This document shows, in pieces, positions 1 through 7,302 of a stretch of 10,432 nucleotides of DNA. The stretch spans positions 1-10,432 of the forward strand of contig JAHRVJ010000376.1 in NCBI GenBank assembly GCA_019090765.1, written 5' to 3'. The translations under genes and the position numbers were made by a program. The notes under the pieces were generated by a model that was not told where the DNA came from, made no database searches, and saw only the letters and a list, made by a program, of their open reading frames with translations. Source of the DNA: Ilumatobacteraceae bacterium (GTDB lineage: Bacteria; Actinomycetota; Acidimicrobiia; Acidimicrobiales; Ilumatobacteraceae). Numbering within the stretch: the stretch's first letter is position 1; every line of letters begins with the position of its first letter.

Positions 1-330
1 AAGTCGCGTCGCCACGATCATGCCGCGATTGCGGCGCTGGTGCGTGAAGAGGAGGCTGAGGTGGTCGTTGTCGGCCTCCCGTTGTCGCTTGATGGCAGCC
101 GCGGGAAAGCTGCTAAGGCTGCCACTACCGAGGCCCGGCAGTTGAGTAGCGTTGTCGGAGTGCCGGTGGAAATGTATGACGAACGCTTCACGACAGTTAC
201 TGCTGAACGCGGAATGCTCGAGAGGGGTATGAACGCGCAGGCCCGCCGCAAGATAGTCGACAAGGCGGCCGCCGCGGTGATGCTGCAGGCATGGCTTGAA
301 CATCGCCGCAATACTTGGTCGGTCGGATGA
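1..330 (+). CDS. ruvX: RuvX/YqgF-family putative Holliday junction resolvase / pre-16S rRNA nuclease, 5'-truncated by window edge
   Basis: The reading frame is open from base 1 to a TGA at 328-330, so 109 residues of the C-terminal part are visible and the start lies left of the window. An internal GTG at 40 could be mistaken for the start, but the frame continues upstream without a stop. Seen motifs are VVVGLPLSLDGS, matching the family's central GLP-x-x-x-DG block, YDERFTTVTAE, matching the DER-[LF]-[ST]-T block with conserved acidic residues, and a C-terminal IVDKAAAAVMLQAWLE helix that matches the VD-x-x-AA-x-x-[IL]LQ signature. The N-terminal catalytic Asp of the RNase H-like fold is outside the window. 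Family members are small cytoplasmic nucleases linked to 16S rRNA 5' maturation and possibly to Holliday junction processing. The last 4 bp overlap mltG (ATGA at 327-330). The ruvX-mltG pairing is widespread in Gram-positive bacteria and, in actinobacteria, usually follows alaS. Confidence 0.93.
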   Translation, partial: KSRRHDHAAIAALVREEEAEVVVVGLPLSLDGSRGKAAKAATTEARQLSSVVGVPVEMYDERFTTVTAERGMLERGMNAQARRKIVDKAAAAVMLQAWLEHRRNTWSVG

Positions 331-1571
331 CTATGAAACAGCTTGACCCCTTGCTGCCGGAGGCTCAGGTTGATCCTGATGATCACCCAGCGCTCGACTG
401 GCCAACAGATCCGTGGGACGAGACCGACCAAACTGGCTCCGTTGAGCGGCTTCGTCGTCAGACCCGCCCCATCAAGTGGGTCGTTTATTCGGCGATGGTG
501 TTCGCAACTTTGATGATCCTGATCGCGGGGGCCGTCGGCTGGTGGTACGTCGGCAAAATCAACCCCGATGGCGCCCCTGGCGACGTGCAGAGCTTCACCG
601 TTGCTGATGACGATGACCTCGATTCCCTCTCGGACCGGCTGGTCGAGGAGGGGCTGATTACTGATGCCGGTGTCTTCCGGTGGTACGTCGACCGCAACGG
701 GGGATTGGAGATCACCCCCGGCTACTACGAGATTCGGCCAAGCGACCACATGGGCAATGTGCTCGGAAGGCTCCGTACTCCTCCAGGCCAGACCTATTCG
801 AAAGTGACCTTCCCCGAGGGTTTCACGCTCGACAAGATGGCCTTTCGGCTCGATGCTTCCGTCGACCGGATGAGTGCCAGCGAGTTCCTTGAGGCTGGTA
901 CCGACGGCACGATCCGCGCACAGTGGCAACCAGCAGGTACGGGTTCCCTTGAGGGTCTGCTCTTTCCTGATACGTATCAAGTGTCGAACGCTGAGAGTGA
1001 GGGTCAGGTCATCGAGCGGATGATCGCCTTGATGGAGCGGGTTGGCGACCAAGAGGACATCGTCAATCGGTCCGCCGCGCTCGGACGTACCCCGTATGAG
1101 ACGCTGATCATCGCATCGCTAATCGAACGCGAAGCCCGAGTTTCAGAGGACCGCGCCAAGATTTCCCGAGTTATTCACAACCGTCTGTTCCTGTCTGCGC
1201 TCGACCCCGATCGGTCGCTCCCGCTACAAATCGACGCAGCGGTGCTGTATGGCGGCGACAAATTCGAGATCGATCCTGATTTGCCTTTCTCGCAGCTGCG
1301 TCTCATCGACACACCATGGAATACTTATTTCCACGAGGGGCTGCCGCTGACCCCAATCGCGAACCCAGGCCGCGCCTCAATTCGGGCCGCGCTCAACCCG
1401 GCACCGAACCCCGCGCCAGGCGACCCGATCTGTGCGCCGCTTGAGAGGCCATCGGAATGTAACTACCTGTACTACGTGCTCGCGGACGAAGACGGTGGCC
1501 ACGTGTTCGCGGCGACTCTCGAACAGCACGATGTGAATGTGCAGAAGGCGCGCGAGGCTGGCCTCCTGTGA
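327..1571 (+). CDS. mltG: Endolytic murein transglycosylase MltG (YceG-like)
   Basis: This gene encodes a membrane-anchored lytic transglycosylase that cleaves nascent peptidoglycan strands within the chain and is thought to set glycan length. From the ATG at 327 it has 414 residues. A roughly 50-residue acidic cytoplasmic tail is followed by one transmembrane helix at about residues 51-72 (VYSAMVFATLMILIAGAVG) and then the extracytoplasmic YceG domain. Visible blocks are a LysM-like part at about 88-138, FPEGFTL near 162-168, EGLLFPDTYQV at 209-219, ASLIEREA at 263-270 with the expected catalytic Glu267, and the C-terminal TPWNTY/GLPLTPIANPG region at 329-348. A segment with two cysteines (369 and 378) sits just before the terminal YLYYV block. 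I chose ATG 327 because it forms an ATGA overlap with the ruvX stop. TTG 315 and ATG 333 are alternatives, and no clear Shine-Dalgarno decides between them. The 3' end overlaps aroE by 4 bp. Confidence 0.95.
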   Translation: MTMKQLDPLLPEAQVDPDDHPALDWPTDPWDETDQTGSVERLRRQTRPIKWVVYSAMVFATLMILIAGAVGWWYVGKINPDGAPGDVQSFTVADDDDLDSLSDRLVEEGLITDAGVFRWYVDRNGGLEITPGYYEIRPSDHMGNVLGRLRTPPGQTYSKVTFPEGFTLDKMAFRLDASVDRMSASEFLEAGTDGTIRAQWQPAGTGSLEGLLFPDTYQVSNAESEGQVIERMIALMERVGDQEDIVNRSAALGRTPYETLIIASLIEREARVSEDRAKISRVIHNRLFLSALDPDRSLPLQIDAAVLYGGDKFEIDPDLPFSQLRLIDTPWNTYFHEGLPLTPIANPGRASIRAALNPAPNPAPGDPICAPLERPSECNYLYYVLADEDGGHVFAATLEQHDVNVQKAREAGLL

Positions 1572-2401
1572 CGTTGGAGACCTTGGCGGCCGTCATCGGT
1601 TCTCCAATAGAGCACAGCTTGTCGCCAGCTATTCACCGGGCGGCGTTTGCCGAGGCTGGTGTTGATTGGTCGTACGCGGCTTTTGATGTCGCCGAGGGTC
1701 AGGGTGCCCAAGCAATCGCCGCGATGCGTGTGCTCGGAATCGGCGGTCTGTCGGTGACGATGCCGCACAAGCATGTGGTGGCAGCCGCGGTCGATCGGCT
1801 TGACCCCGCCGCGCTGGCGCTCGAATCGGTGAACACGGTCAGCTGGGATGGCGATGATCTTGTCGGGTCAAGTACCGACGGCGCTGGTTTTGTTGCCGCA
1901 CTTGATGACGAGGGCGTCGACGTGGCTGACAGTCGAGTTGTAGTGCTGGGCGCTGGGGGAGCTGCGAAGTCAATAATTGATGCGCTGGGCCGCGCCGGCG
2001 CTGCCGAGATCAGGGTGGTCAATCGCACTGCCGCGAACGTTGCGCGCGCTGTCGTGTTGGCCGAGGCCGCTATTGAGGGAGGCAAGGCAGATGTCAGCGA
2101 AGCCGACATCGTTGTGAACGCCACCAGTGTCGGTATGGGCGTCGACTTGACTCACGCAAGTGTCGACGACCTTCCATGTTCGGCTGAGCTGTTGAAAGAC
2201 GGCCAGGTTGTGGTGGACCTCGTTTACCATCCCCTCCGCACAGCGTGGCTAGATGCTGCGTCGGCAGTCGGAGCCCACGCGATCGACGGTCTGGGGATGC
2301 TCGTACATCAGGCAGTTCTTCAACAGGAGTGCTGGCTTGGCACACGGCCCGATCCAGAGGTCATGCGCGTAGCGGCCGAAGCAGAACTCGCGTCCCGCTA
2401 G
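1568..2401 (+). CDS. aroE: Shikimate dehydrogenase (NADP+), AroE
   Basis: AroE reduces 3-dehydroshikimate to shikimate (step 4 of chorismate synthesis) in the cytoplasm. The 277-residue length is normal for the family. The substrate-binding SLSP motif is at 17-20, the catalytic Lys is K68 in TMPHK, Asn89 is in the VNT motif, and the catalytic Asp is D104 in STDGAGF. The nucleotide-binding glycine loop GAGGAAK is at 128-134, followed by VNRT at 151-154, the basic-residue region expected for NADP selection. NATSVGMG at 184-191 and DGLGMLVHQA at 240-249 are the usual C-terminal blocks. Two positions depart from the common pattern: SVT instead of NVT (62-64) and STDG instead of NTDG (102-105). 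The key catalytic residues remain. The start is GTG 1568, forming GTGA with the mltG stop, with GAGG at 1554-1557 as a weak upstream ribosome site. Ten bases separate it from aroC. Confidence 0.95.
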   Translation: MTLETLAAVIGSPIEHSLSPAIHRAAFAEAGVDWSYAAFDVAEGQGAQAIAAMRVLGIGGLSVTMPHKHVVAAAVDRLDPAALALESVNTVSWDGDDLVGSSTDGAGFVAALDDEGVDVADSRVVVLGAGGAAKSIIDALGRAGAAEIRVVNRTAANVARAVVLAEAAIEGGKADVSEADIVVNATSVGMGVDLTHASVDDLPCSAELLKDGQVVVDLVYHPLRTAWLDAASAVGAHAIDGLGMLVHQAVLQQECWLGTRPDPEVMRVAAEAELASR

Positions 2402-2411
2402 CCTCGGCCCG

Positions 2412-3578
2412 ATGTTGCGGTATCTCACAGCGGGCGAATCTCATGGTCAAGCCCTGGTGGTTGTGGTCGAAGGGTTGCCAGCAGGGTTAGAGATAACTGT
2501 TGAACAGATCCAGGCTGAGATGGCGCGGCGGCGCCTTGGGTACGGGCGCGGCCCGCGCCAGAAGTTCGAGGTCGATGAGCTGACGCTGCTCGGCGGCGTG
2601 CGCCATGGCCGCACTCTCGGTTCTCCCTTGGCGATCGAGATCAAGAACACCGAATGGTTCCGCAGCGACAAATGGCACGCCGAAATGGACCCCGCACCCG
2701 GTGAGACCAAAGACCCGCTGACCCAGGTCCGTCCCGGCCATGCCGACCTCGCAGGAATGCAGAAGTACGGGTTCACCGACGCCCGCGACGTGCTCGAACG
2801 GGCGAGCGCCCGCGAGACTGCGGCTCGTGTGGCAGCTGGAGCGGTGGCCAAAGCATTGTTGGCCCCTCTCGGAGTTGAGATCATCTCGCATGTGGTTCAA
2901 ATGGGTGGCGCGCTCGTGCCCAGTACAGCCCTTCGCCCGACACCCCGACAGTTGGGGCGAGTCGACGAGAGTCCGGTCAGGTGTTTCGATAGCGAATCGG
3001 CCGGATCGATGATTGCTGAGATCAAGGCCGCGGCCAAGGATGGCGACTCGCTCGGGGGTGTCGTCGAGGTGCTCGGCTTTGGTGTTCCCGTAGGCCTGGG
3101 TAGCCATGTGCACTGGGACCGCAAGCTCGATGCTGCGCTCGCTCAGGCAGTGATGAGCATCCAGGCAGTCAAGGGTGTCGAGATCGGCGACGGCTTTGAT
3201 GTCGCAGGTCGGCGGGGGAGTGTCGCCCACGACCCCATCTCCTGGGATGCTGATGCCAACGAGTATCGACGCGGGAGCACTCTGGCAGGCGGCACTGAAG
3301 GCGGAATCTCGACGGGTGAACTGCTGGTCGTGAGGGCCGCCATGAAACCGCTAGCCACGCTGAATGTGCCGACGCTTGAAACGGTCGACACCGCCACCAA
3401 AGAATCTGCGGTTTCGTTCAAGGAGCGCACCGACGTGACGGCAGTGCCCGCCATGGGCGTTGTTGCCGAGACGATGGTCGCGCTCGTGCTGGCCGGCGAA
3501 GCACAACGCAAGTTCGGCGGAGATTCGATGAGCGAGTTCCTACGTAACGCCGAGGGATTCAACGCGACGTTGCCATGA
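2412..3578 (+). CDS. aroC: Chorismate synthase, AroC
   Basis: AroC converts 5-enolpyruvylshikimate-3-phosphate to chorismate (the last shikimate step) and needs reduced FMN. The 388-residue product matches the usual length. The first family signature begins GESHG at 8-12 and includes His11. The second region holds GRGPRQKFE (45-53) and GVRHGRTLGSP (62-72). The third is RPGHAD at 107-112 with His110, followed by ERASARETAARVAAGA at 129-144. GGISTGE is at 297-303 and RTDVTAVPAMGVVAE at 339-353. His11, His110 and Asp341 correspond to the conserved catalytic His/His/Asp set of the family. The ATG at 2412 lies 10 bp after the aroE stop without an obvious Shine-Dalgarno, and the protein begins directly with the conserved MLRYLTAGESHG block, so the start is firm. 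The 3' end overlaps aroK by 4 bp, which suggests translational coupling. I see no insertion or lost motif. Confidence 0.97.
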   Translation: MLRYLTAGESHGQALVVVVEGLPAGLEITVEQIQAEMARRRLGYGRGPRQKFEVDELTLLGGVRHGRTLGSPLAIEIKNTEWFRSDKWHAEMDPAPGETKDPLTQVRPGHADLAGMQKYGFTDARDVLERASARETAARVAAGAVAKALLAPLGVEIISHVVQMGGALVPSTALRPTPRQLGRVDESPVRCFDSESAGSMIAEIKAAAKDGDSLGGVVEVLGFGVPVGLGSHVHWDRKLDAALAQAVMSIQAVKGVEIGDGFDVAGRRGSVAHDPISWDADANEYRRGSTLAGGTEGGISTGELLVVRAAMKPLATLNVPTLETVDTATKESAVSFKERTDVTAVPAMGVVAETMVALVLAGEAQRKFGGDSMSEFLRNAEGFNATLP

Positions 3579-4144
3579 TGGAAACATCCGTGTCCGATGC
3601 GCAGGTTGACGCCGGGGGCGTTGATCGCACTCATATCGTTCTGGTGGGGATGATGGGCTCGGGGAAGTCATCAGTTGGTCGAGGAGTTTCCTCACGGATG
3701 GGTCGCCCGCTGCTCGATTCTGACCAGCTGATCGAAGAGAGCGCCGGTCGGAGCATTCCTGAGATCTGGGAGGTCGATGGCGAGCAAGCCTTTCGAGCGC
3801 TTGAAACGCAAGTGCTTCTCGAAGCGCTCAACTCGAACGAACCGGCAGTGATCGCTACCGGCGGCGGGGTGGTGCTGAGCGAAACAAACCGAGCTGCATT
3901 GGTTGAGTCAGATGCCCACGTCGTGTGGCTGCTGGCCGACGTCGGTCAACTTGCGGCCCGCGTCAGCGGGAGTACCCAGCGACCATTGCTCAACAGTTCC
4001 GAAGATTCCAGCGTTGAAGCTGAATTGAGTCGCATCTTGGATGATCGTGAACCGCTGTATCAAGAGGTCGCCGATGCGGTCGTGTCTGCCACCAATCGAT
4101 CGGTTTCCGATGTTGTGAAGGCGGTCCTCCGATGCTGCGGGTAA
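3575..4144 (+). CDS. aroK: Shikimate kinase, AroK
   Basis: AroK phosphorylates shikimate at the 3-OH with ATP (step 5 of the pathway). The 189-residue protein has a roughly 18-residue N-terminal extension before the P-loop NMP-kinase-like core. The Walker A motif GMMGSGKS is at 25-32. DSD at 48-50 supplies the Mg/shikimate-binding aspartates, and GEQAFRALE at 69-77 includes the shikimate-binding Arg74. The Walker-B-like GGG is at 96-98. The lid arginine is R136 in TQRPLL, and a further conserved Arg is R158 in DDREPLY. The start is ATG 3575, giving an ATGA overlap with the aroC stop. ATG 3578 immediately after it would shorten the protein by one residue. The 3' end overlaps aroB by 13 bp. The C-terminus ends in an unusual CCG tripeptide, which looks incidental and is dictated by the overlap. 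Confidence 0.96.
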   Translation: MMETSVSDAQVDAGGVDRTHIVLVGMMGSGKSSVGRGVSSRMGRPLLDSDQLIEESAGRSIPEIWEVDGEQAFRALETQVLLEALNSNEPAVIATGGGVVLSETNRAALVESDAHVVWLLADVGQLAARVSGSTQRPLLNSSEDSSVEAELSRILDDREPLYQEVADAVVSATNRSVSDVVKAVLRCCG

Positions 4145-5154
4145 CGGTTCCCCTCAATTACGGTCTTACCGACCGGTCCTACGACGTAATCATCGGGCAC
4201 GGTGCGCTAAGAGAGTTGTCATCACTGATTCCGGAAGGAACGAGACGCGTCGCGGTAGTAACACAAGAGGGAATTCCACAAAATTGGGTGTTACCCAACC
4301 TCGATGTTGAGGTATACCAAATTGGTCGAGGTGAGGCGGCCAAGACACTAGCGACTATCGAAACTCTCACGCGGGGCTTCGCGGCCCAGGGGATCACGCG
4401 TCGCGACCTGGTACTCAGCGTAGGGGGTGGGATGGTATGCGATGTGGCCGGGTTCGCTGCCTCAACATGGCACAGAGGCACCCCCGTAATCCACGTCGCG
4501 ACAACGGTATTGGCAATGATCGATGCTGCGATCGGCGGTAAGACCGGTGTCAACCTGCCGGAGGGCAAGAACCTGGTCGGGGCGTTCTGGCAGCCTTCCG
4601 GAGTGATCTGCGACTTGAGCGCGTTGGTTACTCTGCCCGCTCGGGAAACGCGCAATGGGCAAGGCGAGTTGGCGAAATACCACTTCCTGGGCGGCGAAGA
4701 TCTGCCCACGATGAACCTCGAAGCCCGAATTGCTCGCTGCGTCGAAATCAAGTCTGAGATTGTTGCTGCCGACGAACGCGAGGGTGGCCGAAGAGCACTG
4801 CTCAACTACGGCCACACCCTTGCGCATGCACTCGAAATAGCAACTGATCATGATCTAGCTCACGGCGAAGCGGTGGCGATCGGTCTTGTGTTTGCGGCCG
4901 AATTGGCCTTCGAAATGGAGCGAATCAGTCAAGACAGGGTCGAAGAACATCGTCGCGTCGTCGTCGGTGAATACGACCTGATGGATGTACCGCCATCGGG
5001 CCTCGACATCGATCTGATTATGGAACTGCTATACCGCGACAAGAAGGCAATTGATGGGCTGACCTTCGTACTCGACGGCCCCCAAGGTATTGAGGTTGTC
5101 GAGGTAGTCAGCGAGGAAGTGGTCCGCGACACCTTGGCTCGCTTTCTCCCGTGA
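4132..5154 (+). CDS. aroB: 3-dehydroquinate synthase, AroB
   Basis: AroB converts DAHP to 3-dehydroquinate (step 2) using NAD+ and a divalent metal. The 340 residues are slightly fewer than in the E. coli enzyme. The NAD-binding SVGGGMVCDVAGFAA block is at 96-110, GGKTGVN at 135-141, and GKNLVGAFWQP at 145-155. The expected metal ligands are Glu179 (GELAKY), His228 (NYGHT, 225-229) and His244 (DLAHGEA). KSEIVAADERE at 207-217 and YRDKKAIDG at 301-309 are also family blocks. Deviations are HVATT where VPTT is common (121-125) and GELAKYHF where G-x-[AS]E-x-[IV]K is common. The fold residues are otherwise intact, so I expect an active enzyme. ATG 4132 has GAAGG at 4117-4121 upstream, and its first 13 bases overlap the end of aroK. 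A GTGA overlap leads into the peptidase gene. The neighbouring actinobacterial partner aroQ is absent here. Confidence 0.95.
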   Translation: MLRVTVPLNYGLTDRSYDVIIGHGALRELSSLIPEGTRRVAVVTQEGIPQNWVLPNLDVEVYQIGRGEAAKTLATIETLTRGFAAQGITRRDLVLSVGGGMVCDVAGFAASTWHRGTPVIHVATTVLAMIDAAIGGKTGVNLPEGKNLVGAFWQPSGVICDLSALVTLPARETRNGQGELAKYHFLGGEDLPTMNLEARIARCVEIKSEIVAADEREGGRRALLNYGHTLAHALEIATDHDLAHGEAVAIGLVFAAELAFEMERISQDRVEEHRRVVVGEYDLMDVPPSGLDIDLIMELLYRDKKAIDGLTFVLDGPQGIEVVEVVSEEVVRDTLARFLP

Positions 5155-6284
5155 GTTTGCCGGCCGCCGCGCCTGTCAGGCCGTTCGCGACATTTGATCA
5201 TCGTCGACGGGTGGAGAATCTCCGGGCTCTGCTCGATGAATCAAACGACGACGCCTGGCTTTTTGCCGACCTCCGTGATATCCGGTGGTTGACCGGGTTC
5301 AGTGGTTCGAATGCATGGGTTGTATTGCGGGGAACCGACCTGACCCTTGGTACCGATGCTCGCTACGGCGAGCGGGCAGCGTCGGAAACCGCTGGTTCTG
5401 GAGCGCAGGTGATCGTCGAGCAGCAGCGGTCCAAACTCAACGAGCGTCGCTTGCAAGCACTCAGCGGCTGTGCCTCGGTTGCACTCGATCCGGCTACTAC
5501 TACTCATTCGGTATGGACAGAGCTGGCGAAAGATCTTTCGTTAAGCGCCAGACCTTCACCGATCATGGCCGCTCGGCAAGTGAAAGATGTCGCCGAGGTC
5601 GAGCGAATATCTGCGGCTGCGGCTGCCGCCGACGCGGCCCTAATCGAGGTTGAGTCAATGCTCAACGTTGACGACGACCAGCAGGTGAGCGAGCAGGAGA
5701 TCCGCAACCAACTTGAACACCGGATGCGGCTCCACGGCGCCGATGACCGGAGTTACGCGACGATCGTTGCTAGTGGCCCGCAGCAGGCTGCGCGCCCTCA
5801 CCACGAGCCGAATGAGCGTGTGCTCGTCAACGGCGACACGGTGATCATCGATGTCGGGGCGCTGGTCGACGGCTACCACTCCGATATGACTCGCTCGTAC
5901 GTAATTGGCGAACCGACCGATGAACAACGGCAGGTTTACGGATTGGTCTGCGCTGCTCACCAGGCGGGGATCGCGGCTCTGCGCTCCGGAATCACCGCTC
6001 AGGATGTTGACGCGGTGTGTCGAGACCTAGTCACCGAAGCCGGCTACGCCGATTGGTATCTCCACAGTACGGGCCACGGAGTGGGGCTTGAGATTCACGA
6101 GTCGCCGTTCCATTCGCCATCCTCGTCCGAGACGATCGTGGCCGGCAACGTGGTGACCATCGAACCAGGCCTCTATCGTGAAGGTTTCGGTGGATTCCGG
6201 ATCGAGGACCTCATCCTCGTCACCGAAGACGGTTCCCAGTCGCTTACGCACGCTCCCAAGCGTCCTTTCCCGGACCACACCTGA
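5151..6284 (+). CDS. pepQ: Xaa-Pro aminopeptidase / proline dipeptidase, M24B family
   Basis: This is a cytoplasmic metallopeptidase that removes an N-terminal residue preceding proline or splits Xaa-Pro dipeptides. Sequence alone does not tell which, so the symbol follows the usual name at this actinobacterial locus. The 377 residues form a creatinase-like N-terminal domain (about 15-140) and a pita-bread catalytic domain (about 145-370), joined through an alanine-rich helix (154-163). All five dinuclear metal ligands are visible: Asp234 (IIDVGA), Asp245 (HSDMTR), His309 (STGHGVG), Glu338 (TIEPGLY) and Glu352 (RIEDL). The conserved substrate-pocket histidines are near PHHEP at 216-220. GTG 5151 overlaps the aroB stop as GTGA. 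There is no Shine-Dalgarno, so coupled translation is likely. An actinobacterial pepQ-efp-nusB order follows. I see no signal peptide or membrane segment. Confidence 0.93.
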   Translation: MSLPAAAPVRPFATFDHRRRVENLRALLDESNDDAWLFADLRDIRWLTGFSGSNAWVVLRGTDLTLGTDARYGERAASETAGSGAQVIVEQQRSKLNERRLQALSGCASVALDPATTTHSVWTELAKDLSLSARPSPIMAARQVKDVAEVERISAAAAAADAALIEVESMLNVDDDQQVSEQEIRNQLEHRMRLHGADDRSYATIVASGPQQAARPHHEPNERVLVNGDTVIIDVGALVDGYHSDMTRSYVIGEPTDEQRQVYGLVCAAHQAGIAALRSGITAQDVDAVCRDLVTEAGYADWYLHSTGHGVGLEIHESPFHSPSSSETIVAGNVVTIEPGLYREGFGGFRIEDLILVTEDGSQSLTHAPKRPFPDHT

Positions 6285-6287
6285 ACC

Positions 6288-6294
6288 AGAAGGA
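6288..6294 (+). promoter_or_regulatory. Ribosome binding site of efp
   Basis: AGAAGGA lies 6 nt before the ATG at 6301. It is one of the two convincing Shine-Dalgarno sequences in the window, in keeping with strong independent translation of the abundant factor EF-P. It also rules out the longer in-frame reading that starts inside the peptidase gene. Confidence 0.75.
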
Positions 6295-6300
6295 TCGAAC

Positions 6301-6864
6301 ATGCCGCAAATCTCCGTCAATGACTTGAAGAACGGAATCACTCTCGAACTCGACAACGGGCTGTTCCAGGTCGTCGAATTCCAGCACGTAAAGCCCGGCA
6401 AGGGCGGGGCGTTCGTCCGCACCAAGATCCGCAATATTCGCAACGGCGCAGTAATTGACAAGACCTTCAACGCCGGAATCAAGGTCGAGCAGGCGATTGT
6501 CGACCGTCAAGACATGCAGTTCTTGTACAAGGATGCCGACGACTACGTCTTTATGGACACCTCAACGTACGACCAGATGAACGTCGCCCCGTCGGCGCTC
6601 GGTGATACTGCTCACTATCTGGTCGAGCAGATGATTGCTCAGATCGCGATGTACCAAGGTGAGATCATCGGCGTTGAGATCGCGGCGTCGGTAGAACTGA
6701 CCGTGTCCGAAACTGAGCCAGGAGTGCAGGGTGACCGTGTGTCGGGAGCCCGAAAACCCGCCACATTGGAGACCGGGAAGTTGCTCCAGGTTCCCTTGTT
6801 CGTCGAGATTGGCGACAAGATCAAGGTCGACACCCGCACCGGCGACTACATCACCCGCGTCTGA
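6301..6864 (+). CDS. efp: Elongation factor P
   Basis: EF-P binds between the P and E sites of the ribosome and relieves stalling at consecutive prolines. The 187 residues fit the usual three-domain length: KOW-like domain I at about 1-63, OB domains II and III after it. Domain I carries the tip loop KPGKGGAFVRTK at 31-42, with Lys34 at the position that is modified in many bacteria. Domain III shows the family blocks GDRVSGARKPATLETG and VPLFVEIGDKIKVDTRTG near the C-terminus. Many actinobacterial EF-Ps have a PGKGP tip, described as working without modification. Here the last loop residue is Gly. I see no EpmA-, EpmB- or EarP-like gene in the window. The ATG at 6301 follows a good Shine-Dalgarno, 16 bp after the peptidase stop. 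The frame stays open upstream to a GTG at 6178, but that lies inside the peptidase gene. nusB follows after 26 bp. Confidence 0.97.
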   Translation: MPQISVNDLKNGITLELDNGLFQVVEFQHVKPGKGGAFVRTKIRNIRNGAVIDKTFNAGIKVEQAIVDRQDMQFLYKDADDYVFMDTSTYDQMNVAPSALGDTAHYLVEQMIAQIAMYQGEIIGVEIAASVELTVSETEPGVQGDRVSGARKPATLETGKLLQVPLFVEIGDKIKVDTRTGDYITRV

Positions 6865-6890
6865 TCGCCAAGGAACGAACGGTCAAGCAA

Positions 6891-7298
6891 ATGTCAGACA
6901 TGCCGCGTCCCGATGAACGGTCCGACGCACGCGAGCGCGCGCTGTACCTGCTGTACGAAGCTCACTCGAAGGGAATCGCGCCTAATGATGCGATCGCGCT
7001 TCAAGTGCTCGAACCCGACGAGCTAACAGTGTTGTTGGTCACCGGAGTGGGAGAGCATCGCGAGCGGCTTGATACCGCGATCGGGGCACGGGCGAAAGGT
7101 TGGACGCTCGAGCGAATGCCTGTGCTCGACCTCAACGTGCTTCGCCTTGGAGCGTACGAACTAGCAGAGCGCCCAGAGGTGCCCGTCGCGGTTGTCCTCG
7201 ACGAAGCAGTCGAGTTGGCTAAGCGCTTCTCCACCGACGATAGCGGCCGCTTTGTGAACGGAGTGCTGTCGGCCCTGGCCGACGACCTGCGAGAGTAA
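6891..7298 (+). CDS. nusB: Transcription antitermination factor NusB
   Basis: NusB, with NusE (ribosomal protein S10), binds boxA RNA and supports antitermination and folding of rRNA transcripts. The 135-residue, all-helical protein has the family's first helix RERALYLLYEAHSKG at 14-28, a central helix with LVTGVGEHRERLD (49-61), WTLERMPVLDLNVLRLGAYEL at 71-91, the P-V-A-x-VLDEAVELAKRFS region at 98-114, and the terminal GRFVNGVLSALA at 119-130. These are typical NusB signatures. ATG 6891 is the first start in the frame. AAGGA at 6870-6874 lies 16 nt upstream, rather far for a good ribosome site, and the second Met at codon 4 is further still, so translation may be modest or rely on another contact. 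The efp-nusB pair is conserved across Gram-positive bacteria. The stop lies only 4 bp before the next gene. Confidence 0.95.
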   Translation: MSDMPRPDERSDARERALYLLYEAHSKGIAPNDAIALQVLEPDELTVLLVTGVGEHRERLDTAIGARAKGWTLERMPVLDLNVLRLGAYELAERPEVPVAVVLDEAVELAKRFSTDDSGRFVNGVLSALADDLRE

Positions 7299-7302
7299 GG
7301 GG

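Noticed and set aside
18..1052. Long minus-strand ORF (344 codons) opposite ruvX and mltG
   Set aside because: It lies wholly antisense to two well-supported genes, shows no recognisable motif, and is the kind of long shadow frame that GC-biased codon use produces.
2487..3230. Minus-strand ORF of 247 codons opposite aroC
   Set aside because: Antisense to a chorismate synthase with every family signature intact. It has no motif of its own.
5613..5641. Alanine-codon repeat in the M24B peptidase as a possible tandem repeat
   Set aside because: The GCG/GCT/GCC codons vary and the segment is an ordinary alanine-rich helix linking the two domains.
6178..6300. 41-codon N-terminal extension of EF-P from GTG 6178
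   Set aside because: It overlaps the peptidase gene, is not part of the EF-P fold, and the ATG at 6301 has a strong Shine-Dalgarno.
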